From assembly GCA_003427395.1 (NCBI GenBank), contig BFEA01000259.1:1943297-1967155 (forward strand): a DNA stretch of 23,859 nucleotides, in the 5' to 3' direction. Under the pieces are notes generated by a model. That model saw only the letters and a program-made list of their open reading frames with translations, ran no database searches and was not told the DNA's origin. Origin of the DNA: Chara braunii. Taxonomy: Eukaryota; Streptophyta; Charophyceae; Charales; Characeae. This document shows, piece by piece, positions 1 through 9,417 of the stretch (positions are counted from its first letter, which is position 1; the number at the start of each line of letters is the position of its first letter). The position numbers and the translations under genes were made by a program.

Positions 1-34
<34 letters not shown>

Positions 35-66
35 GTGTGTGTGTGTGTGGGTGGGTGTGTGTGTGC
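1..66. repeat. (TG)n microsatellite
   Basis: Near-pure TG dinucleotide run, interrupted by a short CGCGCGG block and a GGGTGGG block. It lies at the very edge of the window, so its full length is unknown. Any reading frame through it is low-complexity Cys/Val and not a gene. Confidence 0.95.
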
Positions 67-94
67 CGGGGAGGGGAGGGAGGACCCCTCCCCC

Positions 95-96
<2 letters not shown>

Positions 97-130
<34 letters not shown>

Positions 131-157
131 GTCAGTCAAAACAAACAATCAATCAAT
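97..157. repeat. (CAAT)n tetranucleotide repeat
   Basis: About eight tandem CAAT units, then GTCA variants and a short second CAAT block. The units are contiguous with no spacers, so this is a microsatellite. A similar CAATCAAT/GATTGATT motif reappears near 10755-10802 inside the inserted DNA transposon. Confidence 0.9.
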
Positions 158-960
158 GATTTTTTTTTTCTATTTTTTTAATTATCTAAGGCAGTCAAGA
201 AAAACACCTCCCCCCCAAAAAAAAAATTCTTATGTTTTTTTTTGTGCAGTCCTTTAGAGGACGTGGTGCGCAGGCTGCGCGCGCCGGCCGATTTCCCGCG
301 CGCGCCCCCGCCAGGCCGTGGCGCGGCCGCAGGATCCGCAGCCGACGGTGCCACGTAGGCACACAGGTCCGCTGTGCTTCGGCCGCTTGTGGCGGGGAGA
401 ACTGGGTAGGTAGAGGAGGTGTCAGGGGTGGTTTAAGAGGGGTTCAAGAGGGGACATCGCGGCTGGTGGGGAAATATATAGGCAAGCCAGCAGTGCAATA
501 ACAAGTGGATAAAACGGGGAGGTAGGGAGAGAGGGGGATTGGTGGCTGCGCTTGGCTTGAGGTAATCCTACGTGGGTTCACAGTTGGCTGAGTTGGGGAT
601 AATCATCAAAGGTGGGCTGCTTGGGAGGTGAGAGAGAGGAGAGGGGGGGAGATGAAAGAGGAGAGGAGAGGAAGTGAGAGAGGTGAGGAGGACACGAGTT
701 GCAGCTAAGAGAGTCAGAAGGATCGAATGAGTTCACGTTCCGTCGGAGGGTGCCATGAGATGACGACTCCGGGAGGGAGAGAGGTGGGGGGGCCCAGGGG
801 AGTGGCAAGGGAGAGGAGGGCGCAGACACACACGCATTTTTTTTCCCTTTCGTTTCTCCTCACAGCTGGGAAAGGGGGGGTGGGGGAGGGCAGGGGAAAC
901 TAAGGTGGTAAAAAAAAAGAAGGGAAAAAAGGAGAGAGTGCTAATAGAACCTCCACAACA
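158..960. other. unassigned DNA, CpG-rich patch then purine-rich tract
   Basis: Homopolymer T and A runs (158-242) lead into a strongly GC- and CpG-rich patch at about 262-380. From about 500 to 900 the plus strand is dominated by GAGG/GGGAGA purine-rich low-complexity sequence. Open frames here are short and compositional, with no recognisable domain. I see no gene. Confidence 0.6.
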
Positions 961-986
961 GACATCAAGCGGCAGGCTGTAATTGC

Positions 987-1075
987 CACGTGGTCGCATT
1001 GGAAGATGACATGGCCACGTGGCATGCCACATATGTGACATATCCACTTTGTTGAAGTTGTCAAGTGTGACGTGG
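987..1075. promoter_or_regulatory. G-box/ACGT-core cluster
   Basis: CACGTG cores occur at 987-992 and 1016-1021; the second sits in the perfect palindrome GCCACGTGGC (1014-1023). A TGACGTGG element follows at 1068-1075. In plants such ACGT cores bind bZIP and bHLH factors and work best in close pairs. No gene start is recognisable beside them, so this is a motif-level call only; the cluster could be chance or part of an old repeat. Confidence 0.35.
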
Positions 1076-1091
1076 TTGAGAAGGCATTCGG

Positions 1092-1096
<5 letters not shown>

Positions 1097-1138
<42 letters not shown>
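1097..1138. repeat. (AG)21 microsatellite
   Basis: A perfect AG dinucleotide run of about 21 units. On the opposite strand it makes poly Ser-Leu in several spurious frames. Confidence 0.95.
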
Positions 1139-1139
<1 letters not shown>

Positions 1140-1140
<1 letters not shown>

Positions 1141-1757
1141 TCCTTTTGTTTTTGAGGGGGGGGGGGATTTTCCACATAACCCTGTAAGTTGACATATATG
1201 TCAAAATGTCCCTAAAAGATATGGCCACAGCGGAATGGCCTTTTGGACTGACATGTTTGTGTTTTGCCCCTGTCAGATGGGTGTGCAAGTTTGCTTGCCC
1301 TTTTCCAATTGCCCCTATGGAAACTAGGCGACTGCCTGGCCATTTTGCAAAGTTGGGCAGCGTCTGATAGGCGTACATTGCAAAGATGGGGCCAAATAAA
1401 AGCATAAAATATAGCTAACTCTATCACACGGGTGCTTCTACACAGGTGTACGTAGAAGAAGCTGGTACAGACACAGCCTCCGTGTGATGAATTAAGGATT
1501 CCATGGATTGTTTCAACTGATGGCTGGGGTGTTTCACGTAATGTTTTTATCATCGTCCTTCACCGCAGCATAGCTGCGGCAGGTCCACTTGTATTTATAA
1601 AGATAAACACTAGCGGGAGTAGATAGGAGTGAAAGTAAGAGCATGCACTCCTACGAGTCCTACCTATCCCGCGAGTCACTCCAGTCTATTGGTGGGGAGT
1701 AGCACCCGCTGGAAACCAGAAGAGATTGTAATGTGAGTGTGCCCTGAGTTCTCGTAG
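1140..1757. other. unassigned DNA before the inverted-repeat cluster
   Basis: No coding region is recognisable. It contains a perfect short palindrome at about 1563-1579 (CCGCAGC-ATA-GCTGCGG, with overlap) and, at 1678-1717, a 40-bp segment that recurs in inverted orientation at 23230-23269. Minus-strand frames of about 110 codons cover much of it but show no domain and overlap one another. Confidence 0.5.
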
Positions 1758-1760
1758 GCA

Positions 1761-1991
1761 TTAAACTACCAGTACTTCTGAGGCACTTTTCTCCAGGGAT
1801 GGAAATGTGTTGCTGCCAGTACCTCGTTGCGCTCCTGAGAGAAGGCAGCCAGCGCCTCCAGCACGGGCCTCCTTGGCTGCTGCTGCCCGCCATTTTGCCC
1901 CGGCGGCCAAAGACCCGAAAGTTGCGGCAGCATCCAAACCGAAACTCTTAAAAAATAGCTAGGAAACGTACTCGTGAGTCTGGTGGTTTAA
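1761..1991. mobile_element. possible MITE with TTAAAC(T/C)ACCAG ends
   Basis: The left end at 1761 reads TTAAACTACCAGTACT. The reverse complement of the right end, from 1991 inward, reads TTAAACCACCAG. Twelve bases match with one difference, then similarity fades. The span is about 231 bp with no coding capacity. A TTAA at each outer edge could be a target duplication or part of the inverted repeat. The pairing of these two ends is inferred, because other ends of the same type lie close by. Confidence 0.4.
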
Positions 1992-2224
1992 ACTACACCC
2001 TAGTGCCTGTCATTAAACCAGCAGTGCCAACGCGGGGCCAGCCGAAGGCGGGCTGCCCAAAGGAGAAGGCACAAGGTTCAAGTGTCCCTATTTTAATGAT
2101 GTTTCATTCTCATCTACTTCAACAAAAAGAAAAGAAAAGAAAACAATCATCAATGCAGGGTACATGCTACAGTAAGGGGAAAAGAAAGGAAGTTTGTGGC
2201 AAGTTCAGATTGACATTGATGTTG

Positions 2225-2433
2225 TTAAGCCACCAGTGCTTGGCCCAGCTATCGATGCCGAGCCGGCTGACCCTCTGCGCGCCAAGTTTTCCCGAACCGC
2301 CGCGGCGCTGTTTCGACTTTGTTTTGGCTGGCGCTTCCAGCCATTGAGGTCTGGAATTCCGAAGCCCGGAAGTTGTGGGCCGTTAATGACAACGGCCAGC
2401 AGCCGATGTATGGGCCCAGTACTGGTGGTTTAA
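2225..2433. mobile_element. MITE-like element, TTAA-flanked inverted repeats
   Basis: The left end reads TTAAGCCACCAGTGCTTGG and continues CCCA..TATCG. The reverse complement of the right end reads TTAAACCACCAGTACTGGG and continues CCCATACATCG. About 24 of the first 30 positions agree, giving a 209-bp non-coding unit with clear terminal inverted repeats. TTAA sits at both outer edges, as in piggyBac-type insertions, although Harbinger-type TTA/TAA or a repeat that simply starts with TTAA are alternatives. Further ends of the same family lie at 2013 and 2946 on the plus strand. Confidence 0.5.
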
Positions 2434-2436
2434 TGA

Positions 2437-3257
2437 AGTCACACGGTACTCTCTTGCTTTGTGTTGCTCTCCAGTCACTTGTTGTCAAACTCCTGTAGAC
2501 CCCTGTCCTCCTGTTTGTGATCCCCACTTTCCCTCCAAGCCCCTTCCAATCCTGCATGCACTTCCTTCTTACTCTACTGCCTTCTCTTTGTTTCCCCACA
2601 GTTCATGGGTGCACCATTCACCCACATGGGCCGGGTTGACCTTTTGTTTGTTGGCTCTGCTTCTGCATGCTTTTTTGTTTTGGATGTTTTCATTGCAATG
2701 AACCCAACCCCATTAGGAAGCCAATCAGCAATGTCACACAAATCTCAACCTAGCGCTCAACGTGAAGTCTACAAAGCTGATTGCAAGTCCGTATCTAGAT
2801 TGAATGCACATTTCGGAATTAGAGAACCATCATAGAAGAGCAAGGCCGAAATAGATAGGGGAGAGAATAGACAGAGGAGGGGGAGAGGAGTTTATTGCAT
2901 CATTTTCTTTGTTTGATTTTACATTTCGAACTAGGAGTAATTCCTACTAAACCACCAGTACGTTTCCCCGCTTGACAAAATAATATGCGTCGGTTAACAC
3001 GGGCATCGGGGAAGGCCTGGCAGTGCGACGGGGAAGCAAAAGGCTGGGCCCAAGGAAAACGGGCAAATGGAGTAGAAGTATTCCTGCTGGTTCGTTCCAT
3101 GCACGTGTTCCCACATGCACGGGCGCAGGATACCTCACACAAGCGAAGTAAAAACAAAAATTACGATTGCAAAGTGCTGGGCAGGCACAAGCAAGGACTT
3201 CGACTGGGACAAAACAAACGACAGGGTACATAAGAGCCCGCCTCTCACGGACTTCTG
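2437..3257. other. unassigned DNA
   Basis: No domain is recognisable in any frame. At 2590-2640 a pyrimidine tract ending in CCCCACAG looks like a splice acceptor, but no matching exon or donor can be supported. A lone MITE-type end (TAAACCACCAGTACG) lies at 2947-2961. The pieces at 2605-2835 and 2985-3233 are open frames of about 80 codons without family resemblance. Confidence 0.45.
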
Positions 3258-3316
3258 GAAAGCTCTGGACGTGCTTGCTGGACGAATCTGACCGCGTTCA
3301 CGTCCAGAGAGCTTTC
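3258..3316. other. stem-loop with heat-shock-element-like arm
   Basis: The left arm GAAAGCTCTGGACGTG (3258-3273) is complementary to 3299-3316 (CACGTCCAGAGAGCTTTC) with a 2-nt bulge, giving a stem of about 16 bp and a loop of about 25 nt. Just outside, TTCTGGAAAGCTC (3253-3265) has the alternating TTC/GAA spacing of a heat shock element. It could be a regulatory palindrome, a hairpin RNA or the remains of an inverted repeat. No downstream gene is seen. Confidence 0.35.
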
Positions 3317-3365
3317 TAATGAATCTTTTCTTTTTTTGTCCTTTTCTTTTGGCTCTTTTTTCATT

Positions 3366-3540
3366 TGCCCGTAGCTGAGGGCCTGCTCAGACAAGGGTTC
3401 TCTCTACACTGCTCACAAAATTAGATTAAATAGTCCTCTGGAACATGGAAAGATATACAGCCACTATCAATGGTTTTATTTTTTCCACTCTTCGTTTTTG
3501 CAGCTTTCTCATCATTTGCCCGTAGCTGAGGACCTGCTCA
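3366..3540 (+). repeat. short dispersed motifs also found right of the gypsy element
   Basis: The motif TGCCCGTAGCTGAGG plus G/A-CCTGCTCA occurs at 3366-3390 and again at 3517-3540. Between them, at 3412-3463, lies a segment starting CTCACAAAAT and containing CTGGAACATGGAAAGATA. Both have diverged partners in the same order at 13798-13847 and 13862-13887, immediately outside the other LTR. This is far longer than a normal 4-6 bp retrotransposon target duplication. Confidence 0.55.
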
Positions 3541-3563
3541 CACCCAGGTCCTCCTTTCACTAT

Positions 3564-4649
3564 TGCAATGAGCCTCAAAGCTCACCACACGATAGTGTGC
3601 TCACTCCAGCATGTATATCACACAGATTGCATAGTCATACATTGCACAAAGAGAAGATGAGTAGTAGACCAGATAGCGCAACTCAAATATCATAACCAGA
3701 TTATAGAGAGAGGTCCAGGATCAAAAGTTCAACTGTCCAACGGACCAATGCTCAACAAGATTACAAGTCTTCTTCGATCATCGAGAGTTTCAGCATCTGT
3801 GCTCATCAGTGCTTGTTACCAACACCAAGCTCAACACTCTTCAGGTAAGTATCTACTATAGCTCACTCTCTCTCCCTCTTATCTCTCTCTCTCTCTCTCA
3901 CTTGATGGTTCTGATCTTCACTCTGCACGGTCTTTTTCTTCTCTCATATGCACACTCCCTCCTACTAACACACTCATGAGGATCAACTCTGAATACTACT
4001 CACTGTTCTACTACTAACTATATTGCCTCCTAGTGCTGGCGCAGCTATGGCTGCCTTTTCCCTGCCAGCGTCCACCTTCCTCTCTCTCTCATCTCACTCG
4101 GCGCTGCTCTCTGGCATAGAGCAGTTCTCTCACATCTGGCGCACAAGTGCACTAGCACTTCCACACTCTCATGCGAATGAACATCTGCCAAATGAGAGGC
4201 TGGCCAGTCTTTTGTGGTGTTGGACTGGTCTTGGCTGGGCCAGCCTCTGGCCGAATTCCCTGGTACCGCATGCCCACTGCCTGTTTGTTGCGAAGTGTGA
4301 GTCACAGTACCTTTCCCATGGTCTGCTGTTGTTGTGGCCTTTCGGGCCTGCCTTTTGGACTTCTGATTTGACTCAAGATGTGACCTCTGGGACAGAGACT
4401 AAATTGGGCCTGCGACCTTTGACTATCTGCTGCACAGACGTGATCTCTACTCAACCTCAGATTTGACTGTTCAGACAGGACCTGGATGTGACTTTTGCAA
4501 AATGACTTTTCATTTCAGTCTGGACGCGACATTTGCCTTAGGAAAACTTATCCTTAGGAATGTTGATTCGCAACTCCATGTTCTGGCCGACTTGGCCCCT
4601 TTATGTTGGGGTTACGACTCGGGGTCTAAATCGTGAAAGCCTTTTTACT
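3564..4649 (-). repeat. 3' LTR of the gypsy element
   Basis: It matches 12636-13796 in the same orientation from TGCAATGAGCC to the shared TTTTACT. Compared by eye over about 480 bp, roughly 7% of positions differ, so the insertion is not recent. On the minus strand it ends ..GAGGCTCATTGCA, a canonical CA end. It lacks the 82-bp tandem duplication present in the other LTR. CT-rich low-complexity sequence lies at about 3867-3899. The plus-strand open frame of 147 codons inside it is not conserved in the other copy. Confidence 0.9.
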
Positions 4650-4690
4650 CTCGCCGGCCTAATTTCGAGGTCCTCAGAGAAATATCATTC

Positions 4691-5065
4691 TTATCTATCT
4701 ACTATATTGATTCCTCTTCTTGCTCGTTCATAATGAAACACTATACTCGGTGTTGTTTGAATCAACTCTTCTCTTGTAAACCAGCGATCTTCAGTTGGTT
4801 CTTGATACGTAAATCTTACCTTATACTGTCGCTGGGGTCTATCTCTGTGTTCAGTCTTAAATTTATCTTCAACAATAATTTTGTCTACATCATACTTCCC
4901 ATCCATATCAGGTGGTATTGCTGATCTTTGACTGGGAAACATGTCATTAGTTATGCAGGGCAGAAGTTTTGACGCATGGAACACAGGGTATGTATGTAAA
5001 TGAGGAGGAATTTTTATAATATAAAATGGTCCGTCCACATTCTTATCACATCTAAAAGTTGTCAT
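4691..5065 (-). pseudogene. integrase C-terminus and chromodomain-like tail (gypsy pol end)
   Basis: This is the last part of the pol polyprotein. Near residues 28-36 a VFHASKLLP motif corresponds to the HVSxLKP motif that usually closes a gypsy integrase. From about residue 58 the pattern Y-DVDKII...QYKVRF...EDRWFTREEL resembles a chromodomain (YxVExIL...YLVRWxG...TWEP..NL). In chromoviruses this domain guides integration to particular chromatin marks. The match is weak and lacks some aromatic cage residues, so the chromodomain is probable rather than certain. The frame ends about 40 bp from the 3' LTR, as expected. It is separated from the upstream integrase part (5142 upward) by a frameshift. 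Confidence 0.7.
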
Positions 5066-5141
5066 GGTCCTCTGTAGGTTGGTAATAGTTTTTGAGAAAT
5101 ATTCTCTTTAAAAAGATAATTTGAAATTCCTTAGATTTCAC

Positions 5142-6249
5142 TCATACCAAATCTCCTACAACAAATTGAGAGGGTCGTCGATGCTTATTCGCTTGCTCTA
5201 CCATCTGATGATATGCTTTAATTATGTTATCCTTAAATTTAGCTATATCTTTCTGATATTGCAATGCAAATTCTTTGGTTCCTGGCGAAAGTCTCTGTGA
5301 TTGATTAGAGTCCAGACCATCTATAGGCTTTCGAGGGCGCCATCCGAAATGTAACTTTGTTGGCGTTCTAAAAGTCGACAAATGCATCGAGTTGTTATAA
5401 GCATTAGCAACTTTGAACATGTGTTCATCCCAATTGATCTGGTCGGGACGTATATACATACGCACTGTTTGCTGCAACACCTTGTTCATTTGTTCGGTCT
5501 GTTTATTGATCTTAGGATGCCTTCATGAGGACATCGTTAGTTTAGAGCCATACACATTGCTGTCAATGCTCACCCGTAAAGCGAGAATCTTTGTCACTTA
5601 CAATGGTTAGGGGATGTCCATAGTCCTTCACCCAATGATTAAAAAATTCTCGGATCGCCAAATATGTTTTAGCTTCTGCGGGAAGTAGCACAAACACAAT
5701 GAATTTGCTAAACTTGTCAACAATGACCATAACCTGACTATTTCCATTTTTGCTTTTGACTTTGGTATCCATAAAGTCGATGGACACTGTGTCCCCAGGA
5801 CCTGACGAGATAGGCAAAGGTTTTAGTAGACCAAGGGGAGACTGTGTAGAACTCTTGTTTCTTTAAACTTGACAGTTTTGCACACACAAGATGCAATTAT
5901 GTTTCATTCACGACCAAATATAGGAATGCAAGAGATTGGTGCAAGTTTTTTTTCACCCAAAATGACCTTCGGTAGCATGACACTCGCCCAATATCACACT
6001 CTTAATTTCTCCTTTGTTTGGAATACCAAGCTTGTCATGTACATCCGTTCTTTCACATAGTAGTAGTCCTTGGGTCACTCGGAAGTCAGGGAACTCTTGA
6101 GGCACTTCTTGTACTTTCTTTACCAAAGTACCATAGACAAGGTCAGCAACATACGCATTTCTGATCTTTTCTTGTATTTCGGTGCCTACATCTAAGTAGG
6201 TAATAATTGCAACGAAAAAGTATCTTTGACTTAATGCGTCAGCAACCAC
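5142..6249 (-). pseudogene. integrase, gypsy type, frameshifted
   Basis: Integrase inserts the element's DNA copy into the host genome. The zinc-binding region begins with ECHATEGHFG (about 5955-5985). A Cys-rich stretch follows in another frame, leading into KSSTQSPLGLLKPLP around 5820-5860. Catalytic-core markers are SIDFM (first Asp) and VSDKDSRF (second Asp) in 5563-5817, and QTEQMNKVLQQ (Glu) in the segment ending at 5489. All three acidic residues of the DDE triad can be read. At least three breaks separate the segments 5953-6249, 5563-5817 and 5142-5489, so no intact enzyme can be made. RNase H lies just upstream and the C-terminal tail just downstream. Confidence 0.88.
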
Positions 6250-6300
6250 ATTATACTTCCCCTTAACTGACTTGAGTTCAAAATCGAATTGATCAATTTC

Positions 6301-6627
6301 TGCAGCTCACCTTGTTAGTTTAGGTGTCGTTCGGACTTGCGTTTTCAGCGAGCGAAGTGTCTCATGATCTGAGTACATTTTGAAGTGGCGACCTAAAAGA
6401 TAATGTGGCCAATGATTCAGAGCTTCCCGGAGGGCGTACAACTCTCTTTCATACGTGGAAGCGGCGACCTTCTTACTAGGCAGTCGTCGAGGCATAAACT
6501 GAACTCGCCTGTACCCATTTCCATCATCATGTTGAAGTACGGCCCCAATCTCATATTGACTAACGTTAGTTGTCACAACAAAGGGCAATGACTGGTCAGC
6601 GACTTTAAGTACCAGATAGTTAATCAA
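6301..6627 (-). pseudogene. RNase H domain of gypsy pol
   Basis: RNase H degrades the RNA strand of the RNA-DNA hybrid during reverse transcription. The frame contains YEIGAVLQHDD (usually SxxGAVLxQ), STYERELYALREALNHWPHYLLGRHFKMYSDHETLRSL, the typical RT-RNaseH pattern of Ty3/gypsy elements with the Glu of ERELYA and the Asp of SDHETL. It stops at 6307-6309 shortly before the linker to integrase, then resumes in the downstream segment with VVADALSQR (normally VVADALSRR), the classic join between RNase H and integrase. One stop breaks the chain here. Confidence 0.88.
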
Positions 6628-6639
6628 ACATTTTTTCAG

Positions 6640-7382
6640 ACGCTTAAAAGAGAACGTACAATATTGGTCTCATTTCCAGATTGTTTCTTTCTTTAGTAAT
6701 CTGCGCAGGGGGGCAGTAATTACCGTGAAGTTCCTTACGAACTTGCAGTAATAGTTGGTCAAACCGAGGAATGATCGTAGTTTCGTCATCGTACTAGGGT
6801 TGGGCCAGTCTCGGATGACTGCAATCTTTGCGTTTTTCGGTGTGATCTCATCTCCATCTATAATGTGTCTGAGATATAAGACTTGACGCTTCGCCCACTC
6901 ACATTTTTTCGGGTAACTTAAAAATTTTCCTCATGCAACTTATTTAGCACAAGTCGAAGGTGCTCGATGTGCTCACTTAGACTTTTATTAAAAATGAGAA
7001 TATTATCGAAATATACAATGATAAACTTGTCAAGCCATTCACGAAAGAGATCATTCATACTCCTTTGAAAAGTTTTAGGTGCATTCGTTAGACCGAACGA
7101 TATCACAATAAACTCGTAGTGCTCGTACCTGGTCCAAAACATAGTCTTATGCCGATCTTCTGGTTCCACTTCGACCTGATGGTAACCAGACTTTAGATCA
7201 ATCTTAGTAAAACATTTGCAACCTTGCACTCTGTTTAATAAGTCATCAATTTGCGGTAATGACTCAACACTCTTAATTGTTATATCATTAAGATTTCTAT
7301 AGTCTATACACATGCGTACCCCGCCATCTTTCTTCGACACAAATAACACTGGCGTACCATAAGGCAAATGACTAAGCCTCAT
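6640..7382 (-). pseudogene. reverse transcriptase of gypsy pol, catalytic pair mutated
   Basis: The 154-residue frame at 6918-7382 holds the fingers and palm: LFVSKKDGGVRMCIDYRNLN, then KIDLKSGYHQ with the first catalytic Asp (residue 62), then FGLTNAPKTFQRSMNDLF, then the active-site box YFDNILIF (residues 124-131). The box is normally YxDDILIY, so the second Asp of the pair is Asn here (codon AAT at 7002-7004, a single G-to-A change from GAT). A stop after HEENF and a shift then lead into the thumb region in another frame (about 6640-6917), where WPNPSTMTKLRSFLGLTNYY can be read. The upstream stop at 7383 separates RT from protease in the same frame. Confidence 0.92.
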
Positions 7383-8180
7383 CTAACTCTTTTCCAACAA
7401 CTCATCGAATTGTGTTCGCAATTCATTCAATTTTTTAAGTGACATCCTATAGATTGGCTGCTTGGGGATCTTGCTACCGGGCACAATCTCAATCCGGTGC
7501 TTAATGGGTTGATCCACCACTCCGCTTGGGGATTCTGTCACATCTGCAAATTCTTTCAACAACTTTTCGATTTCTGAGGGTTTGAATTCTTCCTTAAGCT
7601 CGTCTTCCTTTACTGGACGCACATATGCCACAAAAATTTGATCAATCAAACCATTTCTTGTTACATGACGGTCAAACGTTGGGGCACTCATACAACAATG
7701 AGCTAAGCTGCTTTCAGCACCAGATTCATGATGCAAACGTAGTTTTTTCTTTCCACCTTGGGAACTAGGAAGATAACACGCAAGCTCTCCTAGTTTTACG
7801 TCTCCATCAACTTGTCCCCAATCAGTTCCTAGAGTGATGTTAGAAGGGAGACTGTCCTCCACCAAGAGAGTCTGAGAGTGGAGAACACGTTCCACATTCC
7901 TCTCTTCTTCTAGTCGGAAGTATGCCCTAACCCCTGCAACATACTTATCAATCATCATTTCTCTATTGTCAGCTAATTTGCTAACTATGAGCTTCTTTAA
8001 TTTCTGTACCTTAAGACCAAGACGCAGTTTTTGCAAACCTGTCTTACTTATAAAGTTGCGGGTTGACCCACTATCAATCAAAGCACCAATCCTGATCTTA
8101 GTTACCTTCATATCTGCTATAATTAACTGTCCTTTCATTTTTTTTATTTCGGTCCAGGCTCGACGATGAGTGGTTATCAC
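7383..8180 (-). pseudogene. aspartic protease and RT N-terminus of gypsy pol
   Basis: A 265-codon frame. Residues 32-45 (GALIDSGSTRNFIS) hold the DSG active site of a retroviral-type protease, with Asp at residue 36 (codon 8073-8075); this enzyme dimerises and cuts the Gag-Pol polyprotein. After a charged linker, residues about 205-262 (EFADV..., IKHRIEIVPGSKIPKQPIYRMS..., ELRTQFDELLEKS) match the stretch that leads into gypsy RT. The TAG stop at 7383-7385 is in frame with the RT frame that follows, where a glycine and a hydrophobic residue would normally continue, so one or two point changes broke the reading frame. The displayed start is just the first Met and not a true initiator. Confidence 0.88.
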
Positions 8181-8299
8181 CTCAGTTTCTGCAATTGGAG
8201 CCTTCGGATGAGAGGATGTCTGTCTGCTTGCACCCGAGGCTCCTGTAGGAGCAACTGTAACCCCTACTGGTTGTTCCCTTTTGGGTACTTATACTCTGG

Positions 8300-8694
8300 G
8301 CAAAAATGAATTATGTGGTCAGGGTCACCACATTTGAAACACTGTCCCGCAACCTTTCTTCCCAAGTTTTTTCATCGATCCACATTTGCTCTAATGGTTT
8401 GTCTACGGGAATGCCAGGATGGGGAGGATATGGCCGCGTGTAACCACCTCTTCCTCTACCCCATGTGGAGTTCGAACCTCGTCCGCCTTGCGAGAGACCA
8501 TTGTCCCTACCACCCACGTAGTAGCTACCTTCACCACTACCCCTCTGGGTAACGGGTCCTTGCCCTACACAACCGCGGCCTCCTCTTCCTCTACCACCGT
8601 GACGGCCTCTACCTTGTTGTCGCCCTCCCCTGCGGGCTGCAATGGCTGCATAGTCCCTCTCCTGAACTATTTGATCGTTGACGTCCCCTTCCAA
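8300..8694 (-). pseudogene. gag nucleocapsid: Gly/Arg-rich region and CCHC knuckle
   Basis: Residues about 20-90 of the 127-codon frame are a Gly-Arg-rich (RGG-like) RNA-binding stretch, as in many plant gypsy gags. The classic zinc knuckle C-x2-C-x4-H-x4-C (CFKCGDPDHIIHFC) is present at 8300-8341, but in a different frame from the RGG stretch, so a frameshift lies shortly upstream of the knuckle. The nucleocapsid packages element RNA and aids primer annealing. Protease begins about 120 bp downstream. Confidence 0.85.
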
Positions 8695-8790
8695 ACGATA
8701 ATCTATTTGTTCACATGGTAGGGACTTTATTCCTCCTTCCTCAAACGTCAGAAGAAGTTTTTCTTTCCCAGGTATGTTTTCTGAAATTGT

Positions 8791-9417
8791 TCAGTTTTGC
8801 CACTTTTTGTTTGCTTGCAGGTCTTTCCAATAGTGACAGTAATTTGCCTCCATGAGGAAGCCAGCATTATCTACAGCGATCTTGCTGAACTTTTCATAAG
8901 TCATCCCCTCTTCCTTTGTGCGGGGATATAACTGGGTGCGAAGCGGCTCGGGCAAGACTCTAGCAAAGTTGTTCAAGATTTGTGTCGGTGTTAACCCATG
9001 TTCAGGGCATTGCAGAAGTTCATCCATGGTAGCTTTAAGTGCCAGAGCACTCTTCCATTTCCTGTCACTGCTGTCAGCTATGTTGACGATTAAATACTTT
9101 ACCTTACGCACAAGGTTCTTGTCTTCAAATCTTTCCTGAAGTGCGTTGAAGAAGTCTTCTATTCGGGTCAGTTGGGAGTATTCAATCATGGTATGACAAT
9201 TTGCTTCTTTTTGCAGGGATATAGGGAAACTCATCGCGTCACCGACCATACACGAACTTGCCATAAGGACTCTATCCCAATATGGAATCCTTTGCCCGTA
9301 CAGGTAAGTTTCTACTGCTGCTTGCCAGTGGAAAATGCTCTCTTCTCTTTTACCTGTGTAAGTCCACGGAACCTTCACTTTTATTTTTCTAATCTCCTTC
9401 GCTTCTTCTCTTTGCAT
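8791..9417 (-). pseudogene. gag capsid region
   Basis: A 208-codon frame with the retrotransposon-gag pattern: FHWQAAVETYL near residue 29-39, YWDRVLMASSCMVGDA, then FFNALQERFEDKN..RKVKYLI around residues 88-108, and LPEPLRTQLYPRTKEEG further on. The capsid domain self-assembles into the particle in the cytoplasm. The frame ends at a stop before the nucleocapsid part. Upstream it joins a Gly-rich run and the coiled-coil part of gag. The visible Met is internal to the original polyprotein. Confidence 0.82.

Noticed and set aside
97-157. Repeated units that might suggest a CRISPR array
   Set aside because: 4-bp units without spacers in a plant-like sequence; a plain microsatellite.
2459-2701. 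Hydrophobic 80-codon frame with a splice-acceptor-like CCCCACAG
   Set aside because: No family resemblance, no donor or neighbouring exon; the hydrophobicity follows from T-rich composition.
3554-3563. Target site duplication for the gypsy element
   Set aside because: The bases left of 3564 (ACTAT) do not exactly match those right of 13796 or 13803 at any tested boundary, so no TSD is claimed.
4023-4466. 147-codon plus-strand frame inside the 3' LTR, with GTAAGT and TAG sites nearby that look like splice signals
   Set aside because: It runs antisense to the element, and the matching region of the 5' LTR (13163-13562) is broken by several stops and indels, so it is not conserved.
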